Assembly (NCBI GenBank): GCA_937930635.1
Contig: CALHCF010000021.1
Span: forward strand, 1 to 64,000
Length of the DNA: 64,000 bases
Direction of reading: 5' to 3'
Source: an uncultured Rhizobiaceae group bacterium
GTDB taxonomy: Bacteria; Pseudomonadota; Alphaproteobacteria; Rhizobiales; Rhizobiaceae
Shown: positions 44,165 to 53,158 of the stretch, in pieces
Layout: every line of letters begins with the position of its first letter
Position numbering within the stretch: the stretch's first letter is position 1
Notes under the pieces: generated by a model
Told to the model about the DNA's origin: nothing
The model's database searches: none
What the model saw: the letters and a program-made list of their open reading frames with translations, nothing else
Position numbers and translations under genes: made by a program

Positions 44165-45513
44165 CGCGCCGTGACTTCGTCAGGGAAGCTCTGCCTTGCC
44201 CGTCCCGCAAGGCGAGCCCACAGCGTTATCCCCCTCACGCCCAGAAACACTTCCAACGCAAGCCAGAGTCCGTGATTGCCAAGAAGTGGGACCACAACCC
44301 ACCAGACGCCAAGATAGATGACGACGGAAACAAGCATCATGTCGCGTACATCCCGGGACCAGGTCGCCCCAAGAAAAATTCCATCCATCTGAAAGGCCGC
44401 CACTCCGACAATCGCAGACAGCGCTGCCCAGATGAGATAGGTTTTCGCCGTTTCGCGCACAGCCTCATTTGTGGTGAGGAAGTCGATAACGTTCGAACCA
44501 AAGGTCATGGACGCAAGCGCGGCAAACCCTGCCAGAACAAAACCCCATATCAATGTGAGTTTCGCTGCCCGGTCCAGCGCCGGCCGATAGCGCGCACCAA
44601 GGGCTCGACCGGCAAGCTGTTCGGCTGCGGTTGCAAACCCATCCAAAAAATATGCCGATATGAGAAAGAAATTCATCAAAACAGCGTTGGCAGCGAGAAT
44701 GGTTTCACCAAACTGAGCTCCCTGTGCCGTGAAAAAACCGAAGGCAAATAAAAGACAGAACGACCGGATCATGATGTCGCGGTTGACACCAAACAGGCGT
44801 TTCAACGCCGCGCGGTTGAGGATGCGGTGCCAGTCGATTCTCCCGGCACCACGATAGGTGAGCCAGGCGATGGTCAATCCGACAACCGCCGCCACGGCTT
44901 CAGCAATGACGGTCGCCCAGCCAACACCTTCTATTCCCCAACCAAGATGGAGGCCAAGTATTATGGAGAGGGCAATATTGGTCCCGTTCAAAATTGTTTG
45001 CAGCAGTAGTCCCAATCGGGCTTGCGCTCGACCAAGCAACCAACCAAGCACGGCGTAATTCATCAGCGTCAGGGGTGCGGCCATGACCCGGATATTGAAA
45101 TAAGCGCGCGTTGCCTTTTCAACATCGGGAGTTACACCCATCGCTATCAGGCCAAAATGGAGCAACAGAGGAGCCGCAAGAAGCGTAACAAGACCAACAA
45201 GCACTGATAATGTCAGTGCCCGCACCAACACGGTCCGCTGGCCTTCACTGTCATGGGCGCCAAGCGCCTGCGCCACCAGCGCTGTTGTGCTGGACCGCAG
45301 GAAGTTGAAGGTGGTGAAGATAATATCAAAAAGAACAGCGCCAACTGCCAGACCGCCCAGTAGCGCCGCATCACCCAATTGGCCGACCACAGCCGTATCG
45401 ACAACCCCCAGAAGCGGCGTAGAAATATAGGCAAGGCTGGTGGGTGCCGCGATGGCCACAACCATGCGGTTGTTCACCTCAAATGGGCGAACAGTATTTG
45501 CCGGATCAGGCAC
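44161..45513 (-). CDS. MATE family efflux transporter (DinF-like)
   Basis: A 450-residue inner-membrane antiporter with 12 predicted helices in two similar halves. The start (IAAPTSLAYISTPLLGVVDTAVVGQLGD) has the MATE signature in its core, with LGGLAVGAVLFD next, and the second half has TILAANAVLMNFFLISAYFLDGFA in part. It matches the DinF branch, which exports drugs or oxidised compounds using Na+ or H+. A GTG start at 45513 overlaps the stop of the DUF6460 gene by 8 bases, so they are one leftward unit. Substrate is unknown. Confidence 0.88.
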   Translation of the reverse strand: MPDPANTVRPFEVNNRMVVAIAAPTSLAYISTPLLGVVDTAVVGQLGDAALLGGLAVGAVLFDIIFTTFNFLRSSTTALVAQALGAHDSEGQRTVLVRALTLSVLVGLVTLLAAPLLLHFGLIAMGVTPDVEKATRAYFNIRVMAAPLTLMNYAVLGWLLGRAQARLGLLLQTILNGTNIALSIILGLHLGWGIEGVGWATVIAEAVAAVVGLTIAWLTYRGAGRIDWHRILNRAALKRLFGVNRDIMIRSFCLLFAFGFFTAQGAQFGETILAANAVLMNFFLISAYFLDGFATAAEQLAGRALGARYRPALDRAAKLTLIWGFVLAGFAALASMTFGSNVIDFLTTNEAVRETAKTYLIWAALSAIVGVAAFQMDGIFLGATWSRDVRDMMLVSVVIYLGVWWVVVPLLGNHGLWLALEVFLGVRGITLWARLAGRARQSFPDEVTAR

Positions 45514-45781
45514 GCGGTGAGCGAAAGCTCAACAAACGCATCAAGATGAAGATGGGCACAACCACCGCCGCGCCGAGAAGAAAATATTCAGCTGAGTTCC
45601 AGATCACCTCGAATCCGCGTTCCCACAGATTGCGAAAAAACCGCAAAATTCCAAGGTAGAACCCACGCGGCGACCAGCCTACCGCGCTCATGATGACACC
45701 GGCAATCAATGAAAATATGGCCAGCTTGACGATCACACGCAAAGGCGTGTCGCCCAAAAATCGGATGATGGTGTTGCTCAT
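45506..45781 (-). CDS. Small membrane protein (DUF6460)
   Basis: A 91-residue protein with a hydrophobic helix at ~17-37 (VKLAIFSLIAGVIMSAVGW) and a second at ~68-86 (YFLLGAAVVVPIFILMRLL). The middle part, WSPRGFYLGILRFFRNLWERG, and the length match the DUF6460 family of Hyphomicrobiales membrane proteins of unknown function. It precedes the MATE gene and overlaps its start. Possibly it helps membrane assembly of the pump, but that is only positional. Confidence 0.75.
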   Translation of the reverse strand: MSNTIIRFLGDTPLRVIVKLAIFSLIAGVIMSAVGWSPRGFYLGILRFFRNLWERGFEVIWNSAEYFLLGAAVVVPIFILMRLLSFRSPRA

Positions 45782-45945
45782 AATGACACCAGACTGTGAG
45801 TGTTTCTATCCAGATAGGCGATCCGGCTCGACTGATCAACGGCAAGGCGGGACAGGTTTTCGCTCACGACCGTTCTGCGAAACCCACTACCCAAACAGAC
45901 AAGGCTGATATTCACCTTCGCCTACCAGTCAAAAACTGGACCGTT

Positions 45946-46710
45946 CTAGTCTTTGCGGAATACAACACTGGCCAACCAGCCGGTGGCGATGGCAACCAGC
46001 ACTGCGATGATGCCGTATAGCAATCCATTGCGGTGCGCGAGGTTGTAGGTGACCTGCTCGAAGCCGGTTTTCTGGACATTGAGCAAAGTGGATCGGGTGG
46101 TCACGAACTGCCCCTCACGAAACAGAAAGGCGCGGGCGCGGTGATGACCGATCGGCACATTGGCTGGCAGAGCAAGCCGGGCGCGAAACAGGGTCGGGCT
46201 GAGGAAATCAACCCCACCAACACGTTCCAGGAACAGGTTTTGACTGACCTTCAGGCGGGCAAGAGACTCAACAAAAACCGCATCAAAATCCTGGGCCGAC
46301 TCACCTTCAGGCGCGACAAGCTTGAGGTTTTCAAACCCCAGTTTCAGACTACGAAGCTGTTTCACGTCAGCAATTTTCTCCAGATCACGCGTGGTTGCGA
46401 TAGAATAGGAGGACGGCACTTCCAGAAAACGCTGTTGCTCACCATTTACCCAGATGCCCAGTTTCCGCTCTTTGCGCCGAACCACGACATCAGAAGGCGG
46501 TCCTTCCAGCACGACCACAATGTCGTAGCCCTTGCGATCCAGCACAGCCGGGTCTCCATCCTCGATGGATCCGAAAATGGCGATGTCCGCGCCATCAAAA
46601 TTCGAGGTAATCGCCACCGACTCGTTTGAAAGTCCGATTTGAATATTGGCTTCTGCGCGAACACTCGCGAGCAAGACCGCCATCCAGAAAAGAGTAAAAG
46701 CGATCCGCAT
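45946..46710 (-). CDS. TIGR02186/Alph_Pro_TM family protein
   Basis: A 254-residue envelope protein with a signal peptide (FTLFWMAVLLASVRAEA), a beta-rich periplasmic domain (~20-220; IQIGLSNESVAITSNFDGADIAIFG is the typical opening) and one C-terminal helix (~228-248, GIIAVLVAIATGWLASVVF). This is the plan of the TIGR02186 family, confined to alphaproteobacteria and regularly coupled to a TauE/SafE exporter. Here ATG 46710 overlaps the exporter stop (TGATG). It probably assists or gates that exporter from the periplasm. Function in detail is unknown. Confidence 0.83.
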   Translation of the reverse strand: MRIAFTLFWMAVLLASVRAEANIQIGLSNESVAITSNFDGADIAIFGSIEDGDPAVLDRKGYDIVVVLEGPPSDVVVRRKERKLGIWVNGEQQRFLEVPSSYSIATTRDLEKIADVKQLRSLKLGFENLKLVAPEGESAQDFDAVFVESLARLKVSQNLFLERVGGVDFLSPTLFRARLALPANVPIGHHRARAFLFREGQFVTTRSTLLNVQKTGFEQVTYNLAHRNGLLYGIIAVLVAIATGWLASVVFRKD

Positions 46711-47639
46711 CAATGAGCCACTTTCTCACCAAGTGAGAACAATTCTGTTGGTGTTGCAATGAGATCCCAGCCCAGGCGAATGCAAACCGCCAAAACGATA
46801 AGACCGAGCAGCGCGCGCAGCTGTTCGCCACGCAATTTCTGCCCCATCTGGGCGCCGAACTGGGCGCCGATAACACCCCCGACCATCAGGATCAGCGCCA
46901 AAACAATATCAACCGTCTGATTGGTCGCTGATTGTGCAACGGTGGTGAACATCGTCACAAACATAATCTGAAACAGCGAAGTTCCGATTACGACATTTGT
47001 TGGCACCCGCAGCAGATAGATCATTGCGGGCACCATTATGAAACCGCCGCCAACACCCATAATTGATGCCAGAATGCCCACCAGCATACCCAGTAAAAGA
47101 ACCGGAATGACGCTGAGATAGAGTTGGGAACGATGAAACCGCATTTTGAACGGAAGATTGCTGATCCAGTTTTGTTGCTGCGGCATGGGAGGAGCAGGGT
47201 CATTTTCACCGCGAGCGCGGGCTTTGCGGATTGCGTTGAGACTTTCCACCAGCATCAATGAACCAATCGTGCCCAAAAACACCACGTAAAGGATCGAGAT
47301 AATCAGATCGAGTTGACCAGCCTCGCGCAATGACGAAAACACCGCGACCCCAATGGCCGATCCTGCAATGCCGCCGATCAACAGCATTGTCCCCAGTTTG
47401 AGATCAACCGTACCCTTTCTGAAATGGGCCAGAGCGCCGGAAAAGGAAGAGGCGACAATCTGGTTCGCTTCTGTGGCCACGGCCACTGCAGGTGGAATCT
47501 GGTAGAAGATCAGCAAGGGGGTCATGAGAAAACCGCCGCCCACGCCAAACATTCCCGACAGGAAACCCACACCGGCACCCATGCCAAAAAGCACGAACAC
47601 ATTGACCGACATTTCAGCTATTGGGAGATAGATATTCAA
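46710..47639 (-). CDS. TauE/SafE family sulfite/organosulfur exporter
   Basis: A 309-residue inner-membrane protein with about eight helices in two repeats. Each repeat has the family signature: FLSGMFGVGGGFLMTPLL near residue 28 and LASIMGVGGGFIMVPAM near residue 190. Members export sulfite, sulfoacetate or related anions. The frame begins with TTG 47639 (MNIYLPIAEM), which fits the conserved start of relatives; ATG 47612 is the alternative. It is coupled with the TIGR02186 gene. The genome also encodes a sulfite-releasing enzyme (SuyAB, 34 kb away), so sulfite export is a sensible role, but there is no direct genetic link. Confidence 0.83.
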   Translation of the reverse strand: MNIYLPIAEMSVNVFVLFGMGAGVGFLSGMFGVGGGFLMTPLLIFYQIPPAVAVATEANQIVASSFSGALAHFRKGTVDLKLGTMLLIGGIAGSAIGVAVFSSLREAGQLDLIISILYVVFLGTIGSLMLVESLNAIRKARARGENDPAPPMPQQQNWISNLPFKMRFHRSQLYLSVIPVLLLGMLVGILASIMGVGGGFIMVPAMIYLLRVPTNVVIGTSLFQIMFVTMFTTVAQSATNQTVDIVLALILMVGGVIGAQFGAQMGQKLRGEQLRALLGLIVLAVCIRLGWDLIATPTELFSLGEKVAH

Positions 47640-47880
47640 AGTCGGACAACCAAATCAGACAACACAACAGAGGACCTATCTGGTTTTCCAGACCCGCCCT
47701 CTCCTTCATCCCCTGCCCTGAATATCCGAAACAATGATATGGCCAAGTGCATGCCTGAAAGGCTGCATTCGGCCAAATCGAACGGCTTCGTTTAGACGAG
47801 AAAGGAGTTCTTGGGCTACATGCGCCCGCCAACATCACCTGTCAAATACTTTGGCAGGTGCGGCTCTAAAAAACCTGGCC

Positions 47881-47905
47881 AGAAAAAGACCGGACGCGTC
47901 CGGTC
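47881..47905 (-). terminator. Rho-independent terminator of podJ
   Basis: The perfect palindrome GACCGGACGCGTCCGGTC (47888-47905) is followed on the minus strand by TTTTTCT. It lies 16 bases after the podJ stop. Confidence 0.85.
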
Positions 47906-47920
47906 ACGCCTTTGATCAAA

Positions 47921-50900
47921 TCAGGTGCGCACATCCAGCGCCTGAAGCGTTTTCTTATCGACCTTACCCGTTACAGGGATGCCCGCACTGCTTTGAAACT
48001 CCCTGATGGCCTTGGTGGTTTTTGGCCCCATAAGGCCATCCGGCGTACCTACGTCAAAACCGCGTTGGTTCAGCAGAGATTGAGCCAGTTTCACGTTGCT
48101 CCCGGCTGCCGATTGTGTCGGGCTTGCGCCCTGCCATTCGCTAGGAATACTGACGCGGTTGGCTTCCTCGACAAACTTGTTGGCCTTCCAGCCCTTGACC
48201 GTGGTCTGGGCCTTTTCAAGGTCTTCCGCTTCCATGGCATTGGCCACTTCATCACGCTTATTGGCAGCGTCATTGTCGCCGGTTTTTGCGGCAATTGCGA
48301 ACCACTTATAGGATTCGGCAAGATTCTGAGGAACACCCTGTCCCTGACCATACAGAATGCCCAGGTTGAACTGACTGTCCTTGATGCCGAAATTGGCCGC
48401 CTTTTTGAACCATGTCACAGCAACATCCATGTTTGGCTGGATGGTCGGTGGATTGCCCATGGCGTTGATGACGGCAAGGTTGTGCATCGCACGCGCATTG
48501 CCGTTTGCGGCCGCCTTTTCATAAAGCGCGGCCGCCCTGGAAACATCGCGCTCCAAACCGACGCCCTTTTCATAAAGGCTCCCGAGTGAATACTGTGCCG
48601 GGGCAAAATTCTGGTCAGCGGAAAGTGTAAACCACTTGGCTGCTTCTTTCATGTCGCGTTTTGGACCGGAACCGTCCGAATACCGGATGCCAATCTGGAA
48701 CAGCGCTTTCGGGTCACCGGAAGAAGCTGCCGCAACCAGTGCAGCAGGTCCCGCATCTTTGGGGATATCTATCGTATTCTTAGCCGATGTCGTTCCAGGG
48801 TCCTGAGCTGCTACACCTTCATCAGCCTTGGCCTTTTCTTCGGCCTTGGCTTCGATCACCACCGGATTTTCACCACCGGCAGCGTTTTGGGCTTCCACCG
48901 CCTTCTGGGCTTCTGCTGGTTTGGTGCTCGCTGGTGCGAGTGCCTGCTGTATGGATTTGGCATCCACCGGCGGTTGAGTGAGATTGGGTTCGCTGGCCGA
49001 CCGGGGAGCGACTTCGGTGCCCTGAGAGACATTTCCCTCTATCGCTTTCGTGTCGATCTTGCGGACAGCAGGTTTTGCTTCAACTGGCTTGGCTGCTTCT
49101 TCTGCCTTTTGCGGAACCTGTTTTGCCACCTTGTTTGCATTATCGGCGGTTGAGACGCCGGTCTGTGCAACCTGATTTGCCGGGCTGCCTCCCAGCAACA
49201 TTTTCGTTCCACCATAGGCGACCAGCGCCAGCAGAACTGCAGCGGCGGCAACAACGATGGGTTTGCGCAAATTGAAGCCCGACAGGTTGATCTTGGAGAG
49301 CAGACCCTTGGACTGTTCCTCCTCCATCTCACCGCGCGCAGCATTCATTTCTTCGCTGGTTGCTTTTAGCGCCCTGCGGGCCGCCGTTACAGCATCGGTA
49401 TGAATATTGCCGTAGGCACTGACATCAGCCAGCATTGATGAATCATCAGACACCTGTTCAGATTCTACGTTGCCAAGAACGGTCGCGTTGGCCCGCTCAG
49501 CCGTTGACTCAAGTTCTTCGCGGTTGGCGCGTCTCTCCAGTTGGGGTGCCAGGGAACCTGGCTCCAGAGGCACATTGTCCTCCGGTTCCATTTGATAAGG
49601 CGTCATATCAGCTTCGATATGAGAGGTCGGATCAAGCGGCGGTGCCTGCACGGCTGCCGGGGCCGGAGCTGGTGCAGGTGCAGGTGCTGGCGCAGGTTGG
49701 GTGTAACCGGAATCAATAGCCGCCTGCTCAACGAAGCCAGCCTGAACCGGGGCGCCGGTTTCAGCAAAAGTCTGCGGTGCGGGGCTGTTGATATTGGTCG
49801 ATTCACGCACCGGCGATGCGTTAAGAACGCCTGTTTCAATCGCCGCCAGACGTTCAACCACCTGTTGAAGAGTAGACTGGACCTGCTGAACGGTCTGAGC
49901 ATTTTGGGCATTGCCGGATTCAGCAGCAATCTGCAAAGCTTTCAGGTCTTCAGAAAGAGCACCAATGATCTGTCCGGAGTCCGACTGGGTACCAAGCATG
50001 GCAACGGCCTGCTGGGCTGCCTGCTGGGCCGTTTCCATAGTTTGGTTCTGACCGCTGGCAAGTTGGTTTTCAATCTGACCCAATCGTGCTTCAAGCGGCC
50101 CGAAATTTATGGGCTCTCCGTTCCCACCAGATGTCACCTGCCCCATATTCTGGGCGATTTCGTTGATTTGGGCTTCAAGTTGAGTGATCTGCTCGAAGGT
50201 CGATGACTTGGCGGTTGCATCATGCATCAAGGATGCAAGCTGGCGGACCTGTTCTTCAAGCGCGTCCGTCTGCGATACAGGGGCCGGCTGATTGCTAACC
50301 GCGTCCAGACGGGAGCTTATATCGCCAAGCTGGCGTTCAAGCGACTCAAGCTGCGATGTTGGCTGCGGCTGACTGGCCATCTTGTCCAGACGTTCACCCA
50401 GTGAACGCAACTGGTCTTCAATCTGTCCGATATCCGGTGCTGCAAACATCGCATTTGCACCAGCGAGGTCTCCCGACTCGGCGTATTTTTCAAATGAACT
50501 GAGGCGTTCGGTGAGCCCTTCGATACGGACCGCCAGCTGTTCCAACTCAGCCTTCGGTGTCGATTCGCGGATCGCTTCTGCGCTGGCCTGAACAATGGTA
50601 TCCACTGTTGTAGCTAGTTCGCCGACACGTCCTTCCAACCGATCAATGGCGGAGAGGTCAATTTCGGGCTTGTTGTTGCCTGCATTGGACACGGCAACCA
50701 AACCGCGCGAAATCTCGTCAAGACGGGCTTCTATAGCCGCAAGATCATCGGGGGAAATGCCTGCCGGGATTGGCTGTGCAGATGCTGAATTGTCTGCCAC
50801 CTTCGCCACGTGGGTCGCCAGCTGATGTTCAGCCATAGCCAGCGACTCAATCTTCTGCGTCACTTCATTGAGACGGTCTTCGACGCGGTTCATGGCCAAC

Positions 50901-51841
50901 GCCTGTGGCAAATCCTCAATGGATGCCCGCATGGCGTCCAACTGACCGGCCAGACCTTCCAGACGCGGGCCAGACGATGTCGTGGCCGTCTGCATGGAAA
51001 CTGTTTCAAGTCCACGCGCGATATCTTCCAGGCGGGCTGTCAGGTCATCACGCACAGCGTTTTGAACGTCGAGTTGTGCGCTCTGATTTTCGGCGAACCG
51101 GGCGGCATGGGCCTCCTGGGTCTTGTTGATTTCCGAACGAACCGCACCCCGCAAATCATCCTTCATGGCGCGGCGCATTGCTTCCAACTCGCCATGCAGG
51201 CGTTCGAATGCATCTTCGTCCAGACTGGTGCCCTTTTGCATTTCAGCAATCGCATGGGCGATGCGATGGATTTCTTCATGCGCAACTTCGGTCTGAACCT
51301 TGACCGGCTTCGCGACTTCGCGTGTCAGACTGGCCAATTCGGCCTTCAACTCGCCCAAATGGTTGGCAAGCGGGCCCATGGCCCCCTGTAGCGCTGCAGC
51401 CTGGTTCATCTGCGGCGTGGGGCTGGCCGTACGGTACTGGTTGCTCGCCACGCGTTGCTGTTGGGCAGCAGCAGAGTTGAGCATGGCCTGACGCCGCGCA
51501 ATCTCGGCAGCATCCGCATTCATGCCAGAATTCATACCAGAATTCATGGGCGTAAACGGGGGTTGATAAGCGGTTGTCGCGCCAAGCTGGTTTGACAGAC
51601 GGGCAATCTGCTCCTGCATCATGCCCAGTTCCGCATTGTGGGAAGGCTGGTTGTTCCTTGGTGGCGCTGAATAGGGAGGAACGACAGGCTGCTCCACGCC
51701 ACCGGACGCCAGGCGTTGTTCAAGGGAAGCTATTGCATTTTGCAGATTGGAAAGCCGATGACTTTCCGAATTCCCGCCCATTGTGCTGTTTGACGGGCCT
51801 GATGTGCCGAAGCCAAATGGTGCTGTCGATGCATTACGCAT
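47921..51841 (-). CDS. podJ: PodJ-like polar organizer with Sel1 repeats and peptidoglycan-binding domain
   Basis: A 1306-residue membrane protein. Residues ~1-855 are cytoplasmic: a Gln/Pro-rich start, then long coiled coils with repeated patterns (LxxLxxQLxxM, LEARLDEISRGL), and an Ala-Pro repeat near 725. A helix follows at ~862-882 (IVVAAAAVLLALVAYGGTKM). The periplasmic part holds a variable linker, at least four Sel1 repeats (~1045-1200; ALFQIGIRYSDGSGPKRD, AQYSLGSLYEKGVGLERD) and a C-terminal peptidoglycan-binding domain (VKLAQSLLNQRGFDVGTPDG). This order is that of PodJ, which marks the new cell pole and recruits cell-cycle and surface-structure proteins. A GATTC (GANTC) methylation site for CcrM lies 41 bases before the start. 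Confidence 0.82.
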   Translation of the reverse strand: MRNASTAPFGFGTSGPSNSTMGGNSESHRLSNLQNAIASLEQRLASGGVEQPVVPPYSAPPRNNQPSHNAELGMMQEQIARLSNQLGATTAYQPPFTPMNSGMNSGMNADAAEIARRQAMLNSAAAQQQRVASNQYRTASPTPQMNQAAALQGAMGPLANHLGELKAELASLTREVAKPVKVQTEVAHEEIHRIAHAIAEMQKGTSLDEDAFERLHGELEAMRRAMKDDLRGAVRSEINKTQEAHAARFAENQSAQLDVQNAVRDDLTARLEDIARGLETVSMQTATTSSGPRLEGLAGQLDAMRASIEDLPQALAMNRVEDRLNEVTQKIESLAMAEHQLATHVAKVADNSASAQPIPAGISPDDLAAIEARLDEISRGLVAVSNAGNNKPEIDLSAIDRLEGRVGELATTVDTIVQASAEAIRESTPKAELEQLAVRIEGLTERLSSFEKYAESGDLAGANAMFAAPDIGQIEDQLRSLGERLDKMASQPQPTSQLESLERQLGDISSRLDAVSNQPAPVSQTDALEEQVRQLASLMHDATAKSSTFEQITQLEAQINEIAQNMGQVTSGGNGEPINFGPLEARLGQIENQLASGQNQTMETAQQAAQQAVAMLGTQSDSGQIIGALSEDLKALQIAAESGNAQNAQTVQQVQSTLQQVVERLAAIETGVLNASPVRESTNINSPAPQTFAETGAPVQAGFVEQAAIDSGYTQPAPAPAPAPAPAPAAVQAPPLDPTSHIEADMTPYQMEPEDNVPLEPGSLAPQLERRANREELESTAERANATVLGNVESEQVSDDSSMLADVSAYGNIHTDAVTAARRALKATSEEMNAARGEMEEEQSKGLLSKINLSGFNLRKPIVVAAAAVLLALVAYGGTKMLLGGSPANQVAQTGVSTADNANKVAKQVPQKAEEAAKPVEAKPAVRKIDTKAIEGNVSQGTEVAPRSASEPNLTQPPVDAKSIQQALAPASTKPAEAQKAVEAQNAAGGENPVVIEAKAEEKAKADEGVAAQDPGTTSAKNTIDIPKDAGPAALVAAASSGDPKALFQIGIRYSDGSGPKRDMKEAAKWFTLSADQNFAPAQYSLGSLYEKGVGLERDVSRAAALYEKAAANGNARAMHNLAVINAMGNPPTIQPNMDVAVTWFKKAANFGIKDSQFNLGILYGQGQGVPQNLAESYKWFAIAAKTGDNDAANKRDEVANAMEAEDLEKAQTTVKGWKANKFVEEANRVSIPSEWQGASPTQSAAGSNVKLAQSLLNQRGFDVGTPDGLMGPKTTKAIREFQSSAGIPVTGKVDKKTLQALDVRT

Positions 51842-52373
51842 TATTTTTTATCTCACTCTTGTTCTGGGCGTACCCAGGACCGATTCTTTGATCACCTGTC
51901 TGCTGATCGCTTGTCGTATTTTCATCGTTCAGTTTGTTTTGCCGGCCGCCCTCAAGTTCGAAACGTGCTCTCTCATCCCAGTTAGAGCGCCGTTCCAAGC
52001 TGTTTTTCCGGGGCTTTAGTCCACTCACCGCGCAAACATCCAATAATCCATCGAATTCCCGATAGCCCTCAGGACGCGACAATTTGCGCACCACACCCGT
52101 GAAGACCGCTATTTCCTGCGCGCACTTTCAACAAACATGGTAAACAGGGCGTTAACTCTTGAAAGATGATTAACGAAGACACAACTGAGTGGAAAATAAG
52201 CCCGGTGACCCGCAGACCACTTGACGCCGGTTAACCAGTCCGGCCATCATCTATTTGACTTTGCGATGCTTTTCTCGCATTGCTAGGCAGGGGTTGATCG
52301 CAAATTCGGGTCGCTGGGTGCATGTTATATGATCCAGGGTGTGCCGTAATTCACATATGGAAAGTCCAAAATT
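51842..52373. other. Divergent intergenic region between podJ and merR-type gene
   Basis: These 532 bases have no convincing gene. GATTC (GANTC class) at 51882-51886 lies close to the podJ start. TTAA words occur at 52152 and 52171 but without CtrA spacing. No hairpin terminator or RNA gene was recognised. Confidence 0.5.
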
Positions 52374-52805
52374 GTGGAGATTGATAACAACATTTCGATT
52401 GGGGAGAATCGCTCCGACAGCGTGAGTGTGACGACGGGTATGGTCTACAAGATTGGAGATTTGGCTAGGGAGTTCAACGTAACGTTGCGGACCCTGCGGT
52501 TCTACGAAGACCGCGGGTTGATCCAACCTGCACGTTCGGGAACCACTCGCCTGTACAGTTCGGAAGACCGTGAGCGGTTGCGAATCGCTCTTTTTTGCAA
52601 ACGCATTGGTCTGCCCATTAGTGAAATTCGTGAAGTTCTGGACTTGCACGAAAATGGTGACGAAGGCGGCAACGCCTTCTCCAAACTACGCGGTGTTTAT
52701 GTCTCGCAACTGAAGGCCCTGGAACGCCAGCAGGAAGAGACACGGCTGACCATTGCCGATCTCGAACGCAAAATCGATGAATTGAATGATATCGCAACAT
52801 ACTAG
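52374..52805 (+). CDS. MerR-family regulator of fatty-acid/branched-chain acyl degradation
   Basis: A DNA-binding protein of up to 143 residues. The MerR helix-turn-helix and wing are at ~25-95 (YKIGDLAREFNVTLRTLRFYEDRGL in part, TTRLYSSEDRERL), followed by a dimerisation helix (~110-138; LKALERQQEETRLTIADLERK). No cysteine set for metals is present, so it should sense an organic ligand such as an acyl-CoA. The start may be GTG 52374 (with GGAAAG upstream) or ATG 52440, which begins right at the domain. It precedes a beta-oxidation cluster in the same direction across 353 bases that contain the inverted repeat TTACGT-AA-ACGTAA. MerR regulators (LiuR type) control such genes in many proteobacteria. 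Confidence 0.82.
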   Translation: MEIDNNISIGENRSDSVSVTTGMVYKIGDLAREFNVTLRTLRFYEDRGLIQPARSGTTRLYSSEDRERLRIALFCKRIGLPISEIREVLDLHENGDEGGNAFSKLRGVYVSQLKALERQQEETRLTIADLERKIDELNDIATY

Positions 52806-53158
52806 CGACATTCCTTCAGGCACCTGAATTTAAATTTGTTCTGTTTTTCCTGCGCGTTGCAGCGCAGGCTACCCCTCAATTTTGCGCGCGTGTCGCAAGG
52901 GCAGATTTTCTCCAAGTTCAAAATTTGGGAACATTTATCTCGATTTCCTACAGCTATCTTTTACGTAAACGTAATTTATTTTTGCGTTTTGCAGGCACTG
53001 CATTTAATATAGTAAGAGAGATCAGCCACATTGAACGTTGACCAAGAACGGAACGCGATGGGTGGATTTGGAGTTAAGGTTGTTATGCGTCCTGTGCCGC
53101 GACAGACCCGGTTATCTACCGGGTCCTAAGGGCAGGAAGCGTAAACGAGGAGTTATCA
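52806..53158. promoter_or_regulatory. Regulatory region of the beta-oxidation cluster
   Basis: The 353 bases hold four inverted repeats: TTCAGG-CA-CCTGAA (52815-52828), a 7-bp hairpin CCTGCGC/GCGCAGG (52849-52868), TTACGT-AA-ACGTAA (52961-52974) and a leader hairpin GACCCGG/CCGGGTC (53105-53125). The first two probably end the merR-type transcript; the third is a candidate MerR operator. ACGAGGAG precedes the ATG at 53159. Confidence 0.55.
52961..52974. promoter_or_regulatory. Candidate MerR/LiuR-type operator
   Basis: TTACGTAAACGTAA is an inverted repeat of TTACGT around AA, with ACGT cores as in sites of MerR-type regulators of acyl-CoA catabolism. It lies 185 bases before the first acyl-CoA dehydrogenase ATG. 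Confidence 0.5.

Noticed and set aside
47912-50206. Long forward frames (225 and 221 residues) opposite podJ
   Set aside because: They are mirror images of the coiled-coil and Sel1-repeat coding sequence, show Arg/Cys/Leu-rich non-protein composition and have no ribosome sites. The minus-strand PodJ frame explains the region.
52147-52175. Two TTAA words upstream of the MerR-type gene, considered as a CtrA box
   Set aside because: The words are about 15 bases apart, not 7, so they do not fit the CtrA pattern.
52471-52490. CAACGT-A-ACGTTG inverted repeat inside the MerR-type gene, considered as a second operator
   Set aside because: It encodes the conserved helix-turn-helix residues (FNVTLRTL), its core spacing differs from the 52961 site, and it lies within the coding sequence. 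Coincidence is likelier.
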